From Candidatus Pelagibacter communis (GTDB lineage: Bacteria; Pseudomonadota; Alphaproteobacteria; Pelagibacterales; Pelagibacteraceae): a stretch of DNA of 58,782 bases. The position numbers and the translations under genes were made by a program. Positions 1 to 8,978 of the stretch are shown here, in pieces. Numbering within the stretch: position 1 is the stretch's first letter; the number at the start of each line of letters is the position of its first letter. Location: assembly GCF_001179985.1 (NCBI RefSeq), contig NZ_CVSI01000016.1:1-58782 (forward strand), in the 5' to 3' direction. The notes below the pieces were generated by a model. That model had not been told where the DNA came from, searched no databases, and worked only from the letters and a program-made list of their open reading frames with translations.

Positions 1-1
1 C

Positions 2-832
2 AAAAACGATGTGGATGTTGGAAACGCTGGAAGCAATTTAGATACTGATACTTATAATATTACTTATTACGATACCACAGCTATAAAAGACGATACAAAG
101 TTTTTAGATAAAATTTTTGGGATTGGTAAATTAAGTTCTGATTTATTAACTGTTCTAGATGGGCAAAATTTAACGGCAGAGAGAGACGGTCTTCAAATGT
201 ATGGAACATTTAGAATTAAAGATGAAATAAAAAAAGATAATCTCATTTTAATTCCTTACCAAAGATTTGATGTTGGTCATACTATTTTAGGATCTTATCA
301 AGAATCTGGTCTGGGAGCTATAAATGTTAGGAAACAACATGTTAGGTCCAAAAAAATAAGAGCAGGTTTATCAGCTATTGAGGATTTATCTAATGATAAA
401 TATACTTTTAAGAGACACGGCAAATTAGAATATGTTGCAGATGTCGATCGCTCTTCAAATTTTAAATATAACTATGTTGGTGATAGAAACACTAGTTTTA
501 ATGATAACTTGCATTCAGAAGCTTTTCACAACATCAATGGTGAAATTGGTATTGATATAGTTTTGCCTGATAGCTTTAGTATATTTTTAATATATGAACG
601 TAATCAAGCAATCGACTCAGGACATACAGATAAATTACATCTCGCTGTTGGATATCTACCTAACAAAGAAACAAATTTTGCCTTTTCAATAGATGGAACT
701 GATAGCATGAAATCAAATTATGCATTCAGTAAAAATATTAATGATTATAATATTGATCTAAAATTAACTAATGATTTGATGCAACCTGACGAATACGATG
801 AAATTTCATTTAATTTAAAACGTCAGTTTTAG
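2..832 (+). CDS. autotransporter-type beta-barrel protein, 5' end cut by window edge
   Basis: The reading frame is open from base 2, and the residues before the first possible start (a GTG at 11) still align with the middle of the next gene (KNDVDVGNAGSNLD here, RNNVDVGTAGSNLD there). This is therefore the C-terminal part of a longer gene whose start lies upstream of the window. What is visible is the outer-membrane barrel part: alternating hydrophobic/polar strands and a C-terminal Phe (KRQF), the usual last residue of outer-membrane barrels. It is the first member of a three-gene tandem family. Its passenger cannot be seen. Family assignment (autotransporter beta-domain) is by motif resemblance; the role is unknown, probably a surface or secreted protein. 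Confidence 0.75.
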   Translation, partial: KNDVDVGNAGSNLDTDTYNITYYDTTAIKDDTKFLDKIFGIGKLSSDLLTVLDGQNLTAERDGLQMYGTFRIKDEIKKDNLILIPYQRFDVGHTILGSYQESGLGAINVRKQHVRSKKIRAGLSAIEDLSNDKYTFKRHGKLEYVADVDRSSNFKYNYVGDRNTSFNDNLHSEAFHNINGEIGIDIVLPDSFSIFLIYERNQAIDSGHTDKLHLAVGYLPNKETNFAFSIDGTDSMKSNYAFSKNINDYNIDLKLTNDLMQPDEYDEISFNLKRQF

Positions 833-839
833 TTTAAAA

Positions 840-2981
840 ATGAAAAAAAATAATACCTACATATTTTTATCTATCTTTTTTTTTCTCATATCTAAAATTT
901 TTGCTCAAAATGCTCATGCAACTTTAAATAGTGGTGATCATGCTACACCTCTCTTTGTACAAAACTTTAGTGTTAGTGGTCAAGATACAGGGCCAAAAGG
1001 AATCACTTTTAATAATGATGGAACAAAAATGTATGTCACTGCAACGACTAATGATAAAATATACGAGTACACTCTGACTAGTGCCTTCGATATATCCACT
1101 GCTTCTTATAGAGGTTTTTTTAATTTTAATGGTAATTCTTTCAGCGTAAAATTTAATAACGATGGAACAAAGATGTTTACTGTAAGTTATTGGGATACTG
1201 GTGCAGCTATAAAAGAATTTTTACTTAGTACACCTTTTGATATAACATCAATCTCGGGGAATGGCACTACACCTGAAACCACTTTTAATTTTAAACCTTA
1301 CGATAACAAACCTTTTGGTCTTGATTTTAATAACGATGGTACAAAAATGTTTGTTACTGGGAATAATGGAGATGATATAAACGAGTTTTCATTAAATGTG
1401 GGTTTTGATTTCTCCGAAGGTATTAATTTTGTACAATCAAAAGATCTGACACATCCCATGAGTTTGGCTACAAATGAAGATGAACCATTTGGTATAGAGT
1501 TTAATGAAGACGGCACAACTATGTTTGTAATAGGATCAAAAGGTAATGATGTTAATCAATACTCTTTATCTACAGCTTTTGATATCTCAACTTTATCTTT
1601 TGTAGGCGGTTTACATTTAAACACTCAGGAAATTAACCCATCTGGTATAGCATTTAGTGCTTCTGGATTAAAAATGTTTATTGTTGGTGACGACGGGGAC
1701 GAGGTAAATGAGTATCATTTAAAATGTCCTTATAATCTTTTCATAGGAAAATGTAATTCAATTACAAAAAATAAAGATAGAACTGGAATTGCATTAGGTC
1801 AAATAGAAATTGCTAAAAGAACTATTGATCATTCAGTAGATACTGCATTAAACCGATTAAAGTGGATTAGAAGAAATAAAGACAAACAAAATTTATCAAA
1901 CCTAAATATTGATATTAATTTTACCAATCAAAGATTGGCTTCTTTAACTGAAATTGTTAGAGCATCAGCTGTTAACAATAAAAATAAAGACGAAGATGTG
2001 TTTTATTGGAGTGAGGGAAGTATTTCTGTTGGAAGAATTGGAGATACAAGTATTTCATCTACAAAAAAAATCGATATGGATGCTTTAACTTTCGGTGTGG
2101 ATAAATTTACTGATAATAAAGGAATAGCGGGCTTAGCATTTAGATTGGGTAGAAATAATGTTGATGTAGGAACTGCTGGAAGCAATTTAGATACTGATAC
2201 TTATAATATTACCCTTTATTCAACATCACCAATAGAAGGTGATACAAAATTTTTAAATAAAATTATTGGGTTTGGTAAATTAAATTCTGATTTATTAACT
2301 GTTCTAGATGGACAAAATTTAACAGCTGATAGATCTGGCCATCAAATATATGGAACAATAAGAATAAAAAATGAAATTAAAAAAAATAATTTAACTTTTA
2401 TTCCTTCAGGAAGATTTGATATTGGTCACACTATTTTAGGATCTTATAAAGAGTCTGGTGCCGGGGCAATTGATGTTCAAAAACAACATATAAGATCAAA
2501 AAAAATTCGAGCTAGTCTTGCAGCTGTGGAAGACATATCTAACGATAGGTATAATATAAAGAGACATGGTAAAATCGAATACGTTGCAGATATCGACCGT
2601 TCTTCAAACTTTAAATACACTTATGTGGATGATGGAAGTGTAGATTTCAATGATACTTTACACTTAGAAGCTTTTCACAACATCAATGGTGAAATTGGTA
2701 TTGATGTAGTTTTACCTGATAGTTTTAGTATATTTTTAATATATGAGCGTAATCAAGCAATCGACACGGGGCACACTGATAAAGTGCATATTGCTGTTGG
2801 ATATCTTCCTAACAAAGAGACTAATTATGCTCTTACAATTGAGGGCTCAGAAAATCTTTTATCAAAATTAGAAGTTAAAAAAAATATTAATGGGTTTAAT
2901 TTAGGTTTTAACATCAAAGATGATTTAGCAAATTCAGGTGATTATAAAGAGGCTAATTTCACATTAAATAAAGTCTTTTAA
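840..2981 (+). CDS. autotransporter-like protein with propeller-repeat passenger (paralogue 2)
   Basis: 713 aa. A signal peptide (about 1-27, hydrophobic core FLSIFFFLISKIFA) is followed by about five repeats of 50-60 residues between 48 and 290. Each has a core like GITFNNDGTKMYVTG and then NEYSLSTAFDIST, as in beta-propeller proteins. Next come a short segment with two Cys (CPYNLFIGKC), a basic linker, and from about 387 a barrel domain that starts YWSEGSISVGRIGDTS and ends in Phe, as in autotransporter beta-domains. I infer export through the inner membrane and an outer-membrane anchor; the passenger's ligand is unknown. It starts 7 nt after the previous paralogue, so the genes are probably co-transcribed. 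Confidence 0.75.
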   Translation: MKKNNTYIFLSIFFFLISKIFAQNAHATLNSGDHATPLFVQNFSVSGQDTGPKGITFNNDGTKMYVTATTNDKIYEYTLTSAFDISTASYRGFFNFNGNSFSVKFNNDGTKMFTVSYWDTGAAIKEFLLSTPFDITSISGNGTTPETTFNFKPYDNKPFGLDFNNDGTKMFVTGNNGDDINEFSLNVGFDFSEGINFVQSKDLTHPMSLATNEDEPFGIEFNEDGTTMFVIGSKGNDVNQYSLSTAFDISTLSFVGGLHLNTQEINPSGIAFSASGLKMFIVGDDGDEVNEYHLKCPYNLFIGKCNSITKNKDRTGIALGQIEIAKRTIDHSVDTALNRLKWIRRNKDKQNLSNLNIDINFTNQRLASLTEIVRASAVNNKNKDEDVFYWSEGSISVGRIGDTSISSTKKIDMDALTFGVDKFTDNKGIAGLAFRLGRNNVDVGTAGSNLDTDTYNITLYSTSPIEGDTKFLNKIIGFGKLNSDLLTVLDGQNLTADRSGHQIYGTIRIKNEIKKNNLTFIPSGRFDIGHTILGSYKESGAGAIDVQKQHIRSKKIRASLAAVEDISNDRYNIKRHGKIEYVADIDRSSNFKYTYVDDGSVDFNDTLHLEAFHNINGEIGIDVVLPDSFSIFLIYERNQAIDTGHTDKVHIAVGYLPNKETNYALTIEGSENLLSKLEVKKNINGFNLGFNIKDDLANSGDYKEANFTLNKVF

Positions 2982-3021
2982 TTTAAATTTTAAGGGTTAA
3001 ATTAATTTCTTTAAAATTTAG

Positions 3022-5193
3022 ATGAGCACGCTTAAAAAAACACTTTTATTTTTAACTTTTTATTTTTGCATATCTAATATTTTTATTCAAAACGCTAATG
3101 CCATTTTACAGAGCGGCGACACACTTTCTACTTCCAATTATGAAGTAAGAACATTTGATGTTTCAGGTGAAGAAGCTGGGCCGAGAGATGTTACATTTAG
3201 TAATGATGGAAAAAAAATGTTTGTTGTTGGAAACGTTGGTGATGATGTAAATGAATATACTCTATCAGAAGCATTTAACATATCGTCAGCTGTTTTTGTC
3301 GATAGCTTTTCAGTTGCCAGTGAAGATGGTAATCCAATGTGTGTTAGGTTTAATAATGATGGATCAAAAATGTTTATTGCAGGAAGATCACAAAAAAAAG
3401 TATTTGAATATTCGCTCTCTGTAAATTTCGATATATCAGAAGCTGACTATACTGGAAATTCTTTTGATGTCTCATCGGAAGTTGCCAGCGTATTTCTTGG
3501 TCTAGCTTTTAGTCATGATGGAACCATGATGTATGTTACCGATGGTCAGAAGGCTATTTCAACCAGAAGTATTTATCAATATTCATTGAATAAAAGTTTT
3601 GATTTGTCTGGTGGAGCTAATCTTTTAAGATCAGCTAAAACAACAGTTAATATAGAAACTCTAACAACTAATGAAATTGAACCAAGTGGTATAGCGTTTA
3701 ATAAGAATGGAACAAGAATGTTTTTGGTAGGAACAAATGGTAATGACGTTAATCAATATACTCTATCTGAAGGTTTTAACATTTCTACAGCTTCCTTTGA
3801 TGGTGGTGTAAACAGAAGTAATAACCCTAATGGTATAGACTTTAGTCCTGATGGATTAAGAATGTTTATTGCAGATACTACACTCCAACTAGTACAAGAG
3901 CATCACTTGCCTTGTCCGTTCAACCTTTTTGCAGGAAAATGTGAAAAGATTACTCAAAATAGTGACCGTGCTGGAATAGCAGAGGCTCAATTGGAACTTG
4001 CAAAAAGAACAATTAATATATCAACAAATTCAGTTTTAAATAGATTGAAGTGGATAAAAAGAAACGAAGATAAACAAAATTTATCTAATCAGAATATTAA
4101 ATTAAACTTTTCAAATACCATGCTTTCATCCTTAAACCAATTACCTATTTCATCCTTTAAAAAAATATCAAAGATTAAAAAAAATACTGAGTCTAATAAA
4201 AAATATTTTTACTGGAGCGAGGGCAACATTATGCTAGGAAGAGTTGGGGATACTAGCATTGCATCTACAAAGGAAATTAGTACAAATTCTTTAACTTTTG
4301 GTCTTGACAAATTCACTGATGATTATGGTATCGATGGATTAGCTTTCAGATTTGGAAGGGATGATGTTGATGTTGGTAATTCTGGAAGTCATTTAGATTC
4401 TAATACATTTAATGTAACCTATTACAATACATCGCCCGTAGAAAATGATACAAAATTTGTAGATAAAATTTTTGGGATAGGAAAATTGAGCTCTGACATT
4501 ATCACTGATGTTAGTGGAAATAAATTGACAGCTAAAAGGAAAGGATACCAACTTTACGGAACTTATAGGCTTAAAGATGAATTTGTAAAAGGTAAATTAA
4601 CTTTTATATCTTCCGAACAATTAGATTTAGGACATACTCTTTTAAAGAGATATAAAGAATCTGGAAAAGCAGAAGCAGCCATAAGTGTTAAGGACCAACA
4701 TGTTGGAACATTAAATTTAAGAAAATCAATTGCTGTAGTTGAAGATTTATCAAATGAAAAATATGAATTCAAAAGGCATGGTAAAATAGAATATTTAGCT
4801 GATATTGATCGGTCTTCCAAGATTAAGTATACTTATGCTAATGATCCATCAAATTCTTACACGGATAAACTACATATAGGCTCTGTTCATAATATTAATG
4901 CTGAAATTGGTTTAGATTTAATTTTCCCTGATAGATATAGTATATTTTTAATTTATGAGAGAAATCAAGCTATAAATTCTGGTCACAATGATAATTTGTA
5001 TATTGCAATAGGATATTTACCTTATGATGGTGCCGAATATGCATTTACAATCAATGGTTCAGAAAATTTATTATCGAAATTAGAATTTAAAAAAGATGTA
5101 AACGGTTTGAATTTAAGCTTTAATGTTAATGATGATTTAACAAATTTAGGTGAAAACAGAGAAGCTAATATTGTATTAAATAAAGTCTTTTAA
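3022..5193 (+). CDS. autotransporter-like protein with propeller-repeat passenger (paralogue 3)
   Basis: 723 aa, same architecture as its upstream neighbour: signal peptide (about 1-27), repeats with cores such as DVTFSNDGKKMFVVG and NEYTLSEAF to about residue 300, a CPFNLFAGKC segment, a linker, then a barrel from about 394 to the C-terminal Phe (LNKVF). Sequence drift is greater than between the first two members, especially in the passenger, and the linker before the barrel is Lys-rich. A 40 nt gap separates it from paralogue 2. Function unknown; surface display or adhesion are guesses. Confidence is high that it is a real gene and a paralogue, moderate on the autotransporter label. Confidence 0.75.
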   Translation: MSTLKKTLLFLTFYFCISNIFIQNANAILQSGDTLSTSNYEVRTFDVSGEEAGPRDVTFSNDGKKMFVVGNVGDDVNEYTLSEAFNISSAVFVDSFSVASEDGNPMCVRFNNDGSKMFIAGRSQKKVFEYSLSVNFDISEADYTGNSFDVSSEVASVFLGLAFSHDGTMMYVTDGQKAISTRSIYQYSLNKSFDLSGGANLLRSAKTTVNIETLTTNEIEPSGIAFNKNGTRMFLVGTNGNDVNQYTLSEGFNISTASFDGGVNRSNNPNGIDFSPDGLRMFIADTTLQLVQEHHLPCPFNLFAGKCEKITQNSDRAGIAEAQLELAKRTINISTNSVLNRLKWIKRNEDKQNLSNQNIKLNFSNTMLSSLNQLPISSFKKISKIKKNTESNKKYFYWSEGNIMLGRVGDTSIASTKEISTNSLTFGLDKFTDDYGIDGLAFRFGRDDVDVGNSGSHLDSNTFNVTYYNTSPVENDTKFVDKIFGIGKLSSDIITDVSGNKLTAKRKGYQLYGTYRLKDEFVKGKLTFISSEQLDLGHTLLKRYKESGKAEAAISVKDQHVGTLNLRKSIAVVEDLSNEKYEFKRHGKIEYLADIDRSSKIKYTYANDPSNSYTDKLHIGSVHNINAEIGLDLIFPDRYSIFLIYERNQAINSGHNDNLYIAIGYLPYDGAEYAFTINGSENLLSKLEFKKDVNGLNLSFNVNDDLTNLGENREANIVLNKVF

Positions 5194-5233
5194 TTTATTT
5201 CAATAAGATTAAACTCAAAAAAAAGAGGTATAT

Positions 5234-5608
5234 ATGAGTTATCAATGGGACAATAAAAAACCAACAGCACAAATGCTTGGACGTTGGCAACCATTTCACG
5301 ATGGTCATTATGCTTTATTTGAAGAAATTATAAAAAAAACAGGACAAGTTTGTATCCAAATAAGAGATGTACAAGGTGTTGATGACAATCCATTTGATTT
5401 TGAAACAGTAAAAAAAAAAATAGAAGAAAGATTAAATCCAAAGTTTGAGGGAAGATTTAAAATAGTATTGGTACCCAACATTACAAATATTTGCTATGGA
5501 CGAGGAGTAGGATATAAAATTGAAGAAATTGTATTACCAGAGGACATTCAAAAAATATCAGCAACAAATATTAGAAAAAAAATGCGTGAAGATGGAGAAC
5601 TTGAGTAA
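5234..5608 (+). CDS. cytidylyltransferase-like (HxGH) nucleotidyltransferase
   Basis: 124 aa. The N-terminal GRWQPFHDGHYALF carries the HxGH nucleotide-binding motif, and near the C-terminus KISATNIRKKM matches the ISxTxIR motif, both typical of the cytidylyltransferase-like (NMNAT/PPAT/TagD) superfamily. The protein is short but holds both ends of the fold. The acceptor substrate cannot be told from sequence; homologues of this shape occur near sulfate-activation or surface-sugar genes, but none is adjacent here. An AGAGG ribosome site lies 6 nt before the ATG. It is followed after 1 nt by an enoyl-CoA hydratase-family gene. Confidence 0.7.
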   Translation: MSYQWDNKKPTAQMLGRWQPFHDGHYALFEEIIKKTGQVCIQIRDVQGVDDNPFDFETVKKKIEERLNPKFEGRFKIVLVPNITNICYGRGVGYKIEEIVLPEDIQKISATNIRKKMREDGELE

Positions 5609-5609
5609 A

Positions 5610-6383
5610 ATGTCAGTTCTTTTAAAAGATTTAGGTAATGGTATTAAAAATATAATTATAAATGATCCTAAAACATATAATTCACTTTCTTTTAAAACAT
5701 TAGGATCTTTAATAAAGATATTTAAAAAATTAAATAACGATAATAAAACTCATGTCATTGTCATAAGTGGAAATGGTAAAGGTTTTAGTGCTGGTCATAA
5801 TTTAAAAGAGGTTAAAGGTTTAAAAATAAGATCCAAATACTTAAAACTATTCAATTTATGTTCTAAATTAATGATTGATATAGTTGAATGTAGAAAACCA
5901 GTTATTGCAAAAGTTCACGGATCAGCTTACGCAGCAGGATGTCAATTAGCTGCTAGTTGCGATCTAACTTATTCATCATCAGATGCAAAATTTGCAACAC
6001 CAGGAGTAAACATAGGTTTATTTTGTAGCACACCCATGGTTGCTGTCAGTAGAAAAATTAATAGAAAAAGAATGATGAAAATGCTTTTAACAGGTGAACC
6101 TATTAATGCAAAATACGCAAAAGAAATTGGTTTAATCAATGATTATTATCCAAAATCAAAATTAAATAAAAAAGTTTTAGAAGTTGCAAAAGTTATTTCA
6201 TCTAAATCTAATGCCTCAATAAGAATTGGAAAAAAAGCTTTTTATAAACAATTAGAGATGCCATTAAAACAAGCTTACACATATACCAGTAAAATGATGA
6301 CTTTAAATATGATGAAACAAGATGCCAAAGAGGGCATATCTGCTTTTTTAGGTAAAAGATCACCAAAATGGAAAAATAAATAA
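5610..6383 (+). CDS. enoyl-CoA hydratase/isomerase family protein, ECHDC3-like
   Basis: 257 aa crotonase-fold protein. FSAGHNLKE (first oxyanion-hole strand), YAAGCQLAASCDL and FATPGVNIGLFCSTP are diagnostic for the ECHDC3-like branch. The two catalytic glutamates of classical crotonase fall at GCQLA (Gln) and TPGVN (Gly), so normal hydration is unlikely; the true reaction is unknown. I start at the ATG at 5610, 1 nt after the preceding stop, with GGAGA upstream; an in-frame ATG at 5592 is possible, and the frame is open further upstream but overlaps the nucleotidyltransferase. It ends in a TAATG overlap with the next gene, indicating an operon. Confidence 0.8.
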   Translation: MSVLLKDLGNGIKNIIINDPKTYNSLSFKTLGSLIKIFKKLNNDNKTHVIVISGNGKGFSAGHNLKEVKGLKIRSKYLKLFNLCSKLMIDIVECRKPVIAKVHGSAYAAGCQLAASCDLTYSSSDAKFATPGVNIGLFCSTPMVAVSRKINRKRMMKMLLTGEPINAKYAKEIGLINDYYPKSKLNKKVLEVAKVISSKSNASIRIGKKAFYKQLEMPLKQAYTYTSKMMTLNMMKQDAKEGISAFLGKRSPKWKNK

Positions 6384-6844
6384 TGCAAGAAATAGAAATT
6401 ATTTTAAAAAATTCAAAAACAATTGCAATGATTGGAGTTAGCTCTTTAAAAGAAAAAGAGGATAGAACAAATTTAAAAAGAAAACCTTCAACAATTGTTA
6501 TGAAGTATATGCAAGAATTTGGTTATAAAGTTATACCGGTCAATCCATTTGCAGTAGGAGAAATAATTCATGGTGAGAAAGTAGTGGCTAAACTAAGTGA
6601 TATAAATGAAAAGATAGATATCGTTAATGTATTTAGACCATCCAAAGAAACCCCTGCAATAGCAGAAGATGCAGTTAAAATTAACGCTAAAGTTTTATGG
6701 TTACAGTATGGAATTAAAAATGACGCAGCAGAGAAAATAGCGAATGATGCAAAAATCAAGTATATTTCTAATCGCTGCATTAAACAGGATTATCAAAATA
6801 TTTTTCAAAAAGTTAATCCAGTTTTTCCAGCATTAAAAAATTAA
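6383..6844 (+). CDS. CoA-binding domain protein (YccU type)
   Basis: 153 aa, a single Rossmann-like CoA-binding domain. The N-terminal AMIGVSSLKEKEDRTNLKR and GYKVIPVNP, and the C-terminal NRCIKQDYQ (family usual: DRCIKxEY), identify the YccU/CoA_binding_2 family. Such proteins bind CoA in structures but have no assigned reaction. The start overlaps the stop of the crotonase gene by one base, so the two CoA-related proteins are probably translated together. Confidence 0.8.
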   Translation: MQEIEIILKNSKTIAMIGVSSLKEKEDRTNLKRKPSTIVMKYMQEFGYKVIPVNPFAVGEIIHGEKVVAKLSDINEKIDIVNVFRPSKETPAIAEDAVKINAKVLWLQYGIKNDAAEKIANDAKIKYISNRCIKQDYQNIFQKVNPVFPALKN

Positions 6845-6856
6845 ACAAACCGTAAA

Positions 6857-7429
6857 ATGCTGAGAATATTTTTAATTTCATTTTTTTTATTTAATTCCAA
6901 CGCTTTTGCTGAAGATTTAAAAAAAGTTTATTTTGGTGGAGGATGTTTTTGGTGTATGGAAGAATCTTTTGATAAAGCCAAAGGTGTAAAAGATGTGATA
7001 TCTGGATATTCTGGAGGTACAACTAAAAATCCAACATATAAAGAAGTAACTTACGGAAACACAGGACACTTTGAAGTAGTTGAAATTGTTTACGATAGTA
7101 AAATTACGAACTTTGAAAACTTATTAAATATATTTTGGAAAAATATTGATCCTTTCGATAAGGCTGGTCAATTTTGTGACAAAGGATATAGCTACAGATC
7201 AGTTGCTTTTTACCAAAACCAAGAGCAAAAAAATTTAATAGAAAAAAGAATCAAAGAAATTGAGTCTCAGTACAATAAAAGTGTTGTAACTTATGTTAGA
7301 GATTTTGATAAGTTCTATAAAGCTGAAGATTACCACCAAAATTATTATCAAACAAATTTTATTAATTACTTACTTTATAAAAAGGGTTGTGGTAGAGAGA
7401 ATAGACTAGAACAAATCTGGAAAAAATGA
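6857..7429 (+). CDS. msrA: peptide methionine sulfoxide reductase MsrA, exported
   Basis: 190 aa. After an N-terminal hydrophobic signal (LRIFLISFFLFNSNAFA, about 1-18) comes the MsrA active-site motif GGGCFWCMEESF, then YSGGTTKNPTYKEV and EDYHQNYY. A Cys near the C-terminus (KKGCGREN) can act as resolving Cys. The enzyme reduces methionine-S-sulfoxide in proteins; the signal peptide suggests it repairs periplasmic proteins. Its end overlaps the next gene by ATGA. Confidence 0.92.
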   Translation: MLRIFLISFFLFNSNAFAEDLKKVYFGGGCFWCMEESFDKAKGVKDVISGYSGGTTKNPTYKEVTYGNTGHFEVVEIVYDSKITNFENLLNIFWKNIDPFDKAGQFCDKGYSYRSVAFYQNQEQKNLIEKRIKEIESQYNKSVVTYVRDFDKFYKAEDYHQNYYQTNFINYLLYKKGCGRENRLEQIWKK

Positions 7430-7995
7430 AAAATATTTTTATTGTCTATGGTCACTACAATCAAAATTCATTTAACGCAGCTATAAAGAATACATTTACA
7501 GAGGCAGCAGAAAAAAAAGGTCACACTGTAGATTGTGTTGATTTATATAAAGAGAATTTCAATCCAGTTTATGCAGGCGAAAAACCAGACGAAGTAGTTT
7601 TAGATCATCAAAAAAGAATTGATAAATCAGACATAATAGTTTTAGTTGCACCTATTTGGAACTATCGAATGCCAGCAATTGTAGAGGGCTGGATTGATAG
7701 AGTTCTTTCACCTCCTTGGGCATTTACTTTTAAAAAGTTATTTGGAAATTACGGTTACCCAAAAGGAAATTTAAAAGGAAAAAAAGTTATTATATTTTGT
7801 ACTTATGGATCACCAAGATTTGCAGTCACAACTTTCTTTTTGAATATGCCTATAAGGCGATTAAAAAGAGGAGTTTTTTATATCTGTGGTATCAAAGATG
7901 TACTTTACAGAAGATATTTTGAAGTTCCTTTTGTATCAGATGAAAGAAGAAAAAAATATTTAAGAGACGTAGAAAATACTGCTATTAGTTTATAA
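7426..7995 (+). CDS. NAD(P)H-dependent flavodoxin-fold oxidoreductase
   Basis: 189 aa. IFIVYGHYNQNSFNAAIKN is the FMN/FAD phosphate-binding loop of the flavodoxin_2 (NQO1/MdaB/KefF) family, and VAPIWNYRMPAIVEGWIDR with PPWAFTF matches the conserved central motif. Likely a soluble quinone or nitro-compound reductase using NAD(P)H; the electron acceptor is not predictable. It is translationally coupled to msrA (ATGA overlap), which suggests a shared oxidative-stress role. Confidence 0.8.
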   Translation: MKNIFIVYGHYNQNSFNAAIKNTFTEAAEKKGHTVDCVDLYKENFNPVYAGEKPDEVVLDHQKRIDKSDIIVLVAPIWNYRMPAIVEGWIDRVLSPPWAFTFKKLFGNYGYPKGNLKGKKVIIFCTYGSPRFAVTTFFLNMPIRRLKRGVFYICGIKDVLYRRYFEVPFVSDERRKKYLRDVENTAISL

Positions 7996-7996
7996 T

Positions 7997-8467
7997 TTAT
8001 TTTTTTAGCTTATTAGAAAATTTTAAATTCTCAGAATTAAATTTTAATGAATTTTCTTTTATATATTGATCCATAATTTTAACTTTTTCATCTTCAAACT
8101 CTGCAACTTTTCTTTGATTTAAATCAACATACAATGATAAAACCTCTATTGTTGAGGCAACATATTTTTTTTCTTTATGAATCATTTCAAGTTTGTATTG
8201 AAGTCTTTTTTTGTCATGATCAAAAAAAATTAAGTTAACATCTACATCTTCTCCTTCTTTTACTTCTTGATTATATGTAATATGAGATTCAACAACCATT
8301 GTACTTTTTTTTGTGGTTTTTGCAGATTCTTCTCCCATTTGGAACTTGTTCATTAATATTTCTGCACCAAACAAATCAAATATCAAAACGTAGTATGCGA
8401 CATTCATGTGCCCATTATAATCCGTCCAATCCTTAATTATTTTTTTGGATGTTAAATAAAGAGTCAT
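7997..8467 (-). CDS. hotdog-fold thioesterase (4HBT / betainyl-CoA thioesterase-like)
   Basis: 156 aa. DWTDYNGHMNVAYYVLIFD contains the N-terminal hotdog motif with the catalytic Asp (DYNGHMN), and the remainder fits one 4HBT domain. It resembles the acyl-CoA thioesterase found fused to, or next to, carnitine dehydrogenase (betainyl-CoA thioesterase); no carnitine dehydrogenase is present here, so the substrate stays open. It lies tail-to-tail with the flavodoxin-fold gene, 1 nt apart. Confidence 0.75.
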   Translation of the reverse strand: MTLYLTSKKIIKDWTDYNGHMNVAYYVLIFDLFGAEILMNKFQMGEESAKTTKKSTMVVESHITYNQEVKEGEDVDVNLIFFDHDKKRLQYKLEMIHKEKKYVASTIEVLSLYVDLNQRKVAEFEDEKVKIMDQYIKENSLKFNSENLKFSNKLKK

Positions 8468-8507
8468 TTTTTCTTAAATTTACACTTAAATATTATATTA
8501 TAAAATT

Positions 8508-8978
8508 GTGAAATTTAATATTTTTAAAATATTTTTTTTAATAATTATTTTTTTTAATACAAAATTTTCTTATGCAGAAATTTTGAAACCTAATATTTCT
8601 ATTTTGCCATCTGAAGTTGTCAAAATACAATTAAGCAGTTTACAAAATAACAATTCTCCCAATATCGACTCTGGAATTTTACAAACTTGGGAATTTGCAC
8701 ACCCAAAAAATAAAAGTTTTACAGGTCCGTATGATAAATTTAAAAATATGATTAAAAAAGATACATATTCAATCTTAATTAATCATAAGTCGCACGAGGT
8801 AAAAGAGATGTTTAAAAATGAAAACGTTGCTACATACGAAGTAGTTATTTTAGGAAAAGATAAAAAATTTTATAAATTTAAGTGGCAGGTTGAAAAGTAT
8901 AATAAAGAGGGACCACTTAAAAATTGCTGGTTAACGACAGCTGTTTTAGCGCCAAAAGTATTAGGTTCTTCCGTTTAA
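8508..8978 (+). CDS. exported DUF4864-like protein
   Basis: 156 aa starting at GTG. A strong signal peptide (IFFLIIIFFNTKFSYA, to about residue 24) precedes a compact domain: PSEVVKIQLSSLQNN, then WEFAHP and FTGPYDKFKNMIK, ending in a CW pair. The pattern QLxxLQ...FAxPxN...TGPxxxFxxM fits DUF4864, a family without a known reaction. Likely periplasmic. Its last 4 nt overlap the convergent gene on the other strand. Confidence 0.6.
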   Translation: MKFNIFKIFFLIIIFFNTKFSYAEILKPNISILPSEVVKIQLSSLQNNNSPNIDSGILQTWEFAHPKNKSFTGPYDKFKNMIKKDTYSILINHKSHEVKEMFKNENVATYEVVILGKDKKFYKFKWQVEKYNKEGPLKNCWLTTAVLAPKVLGSSV

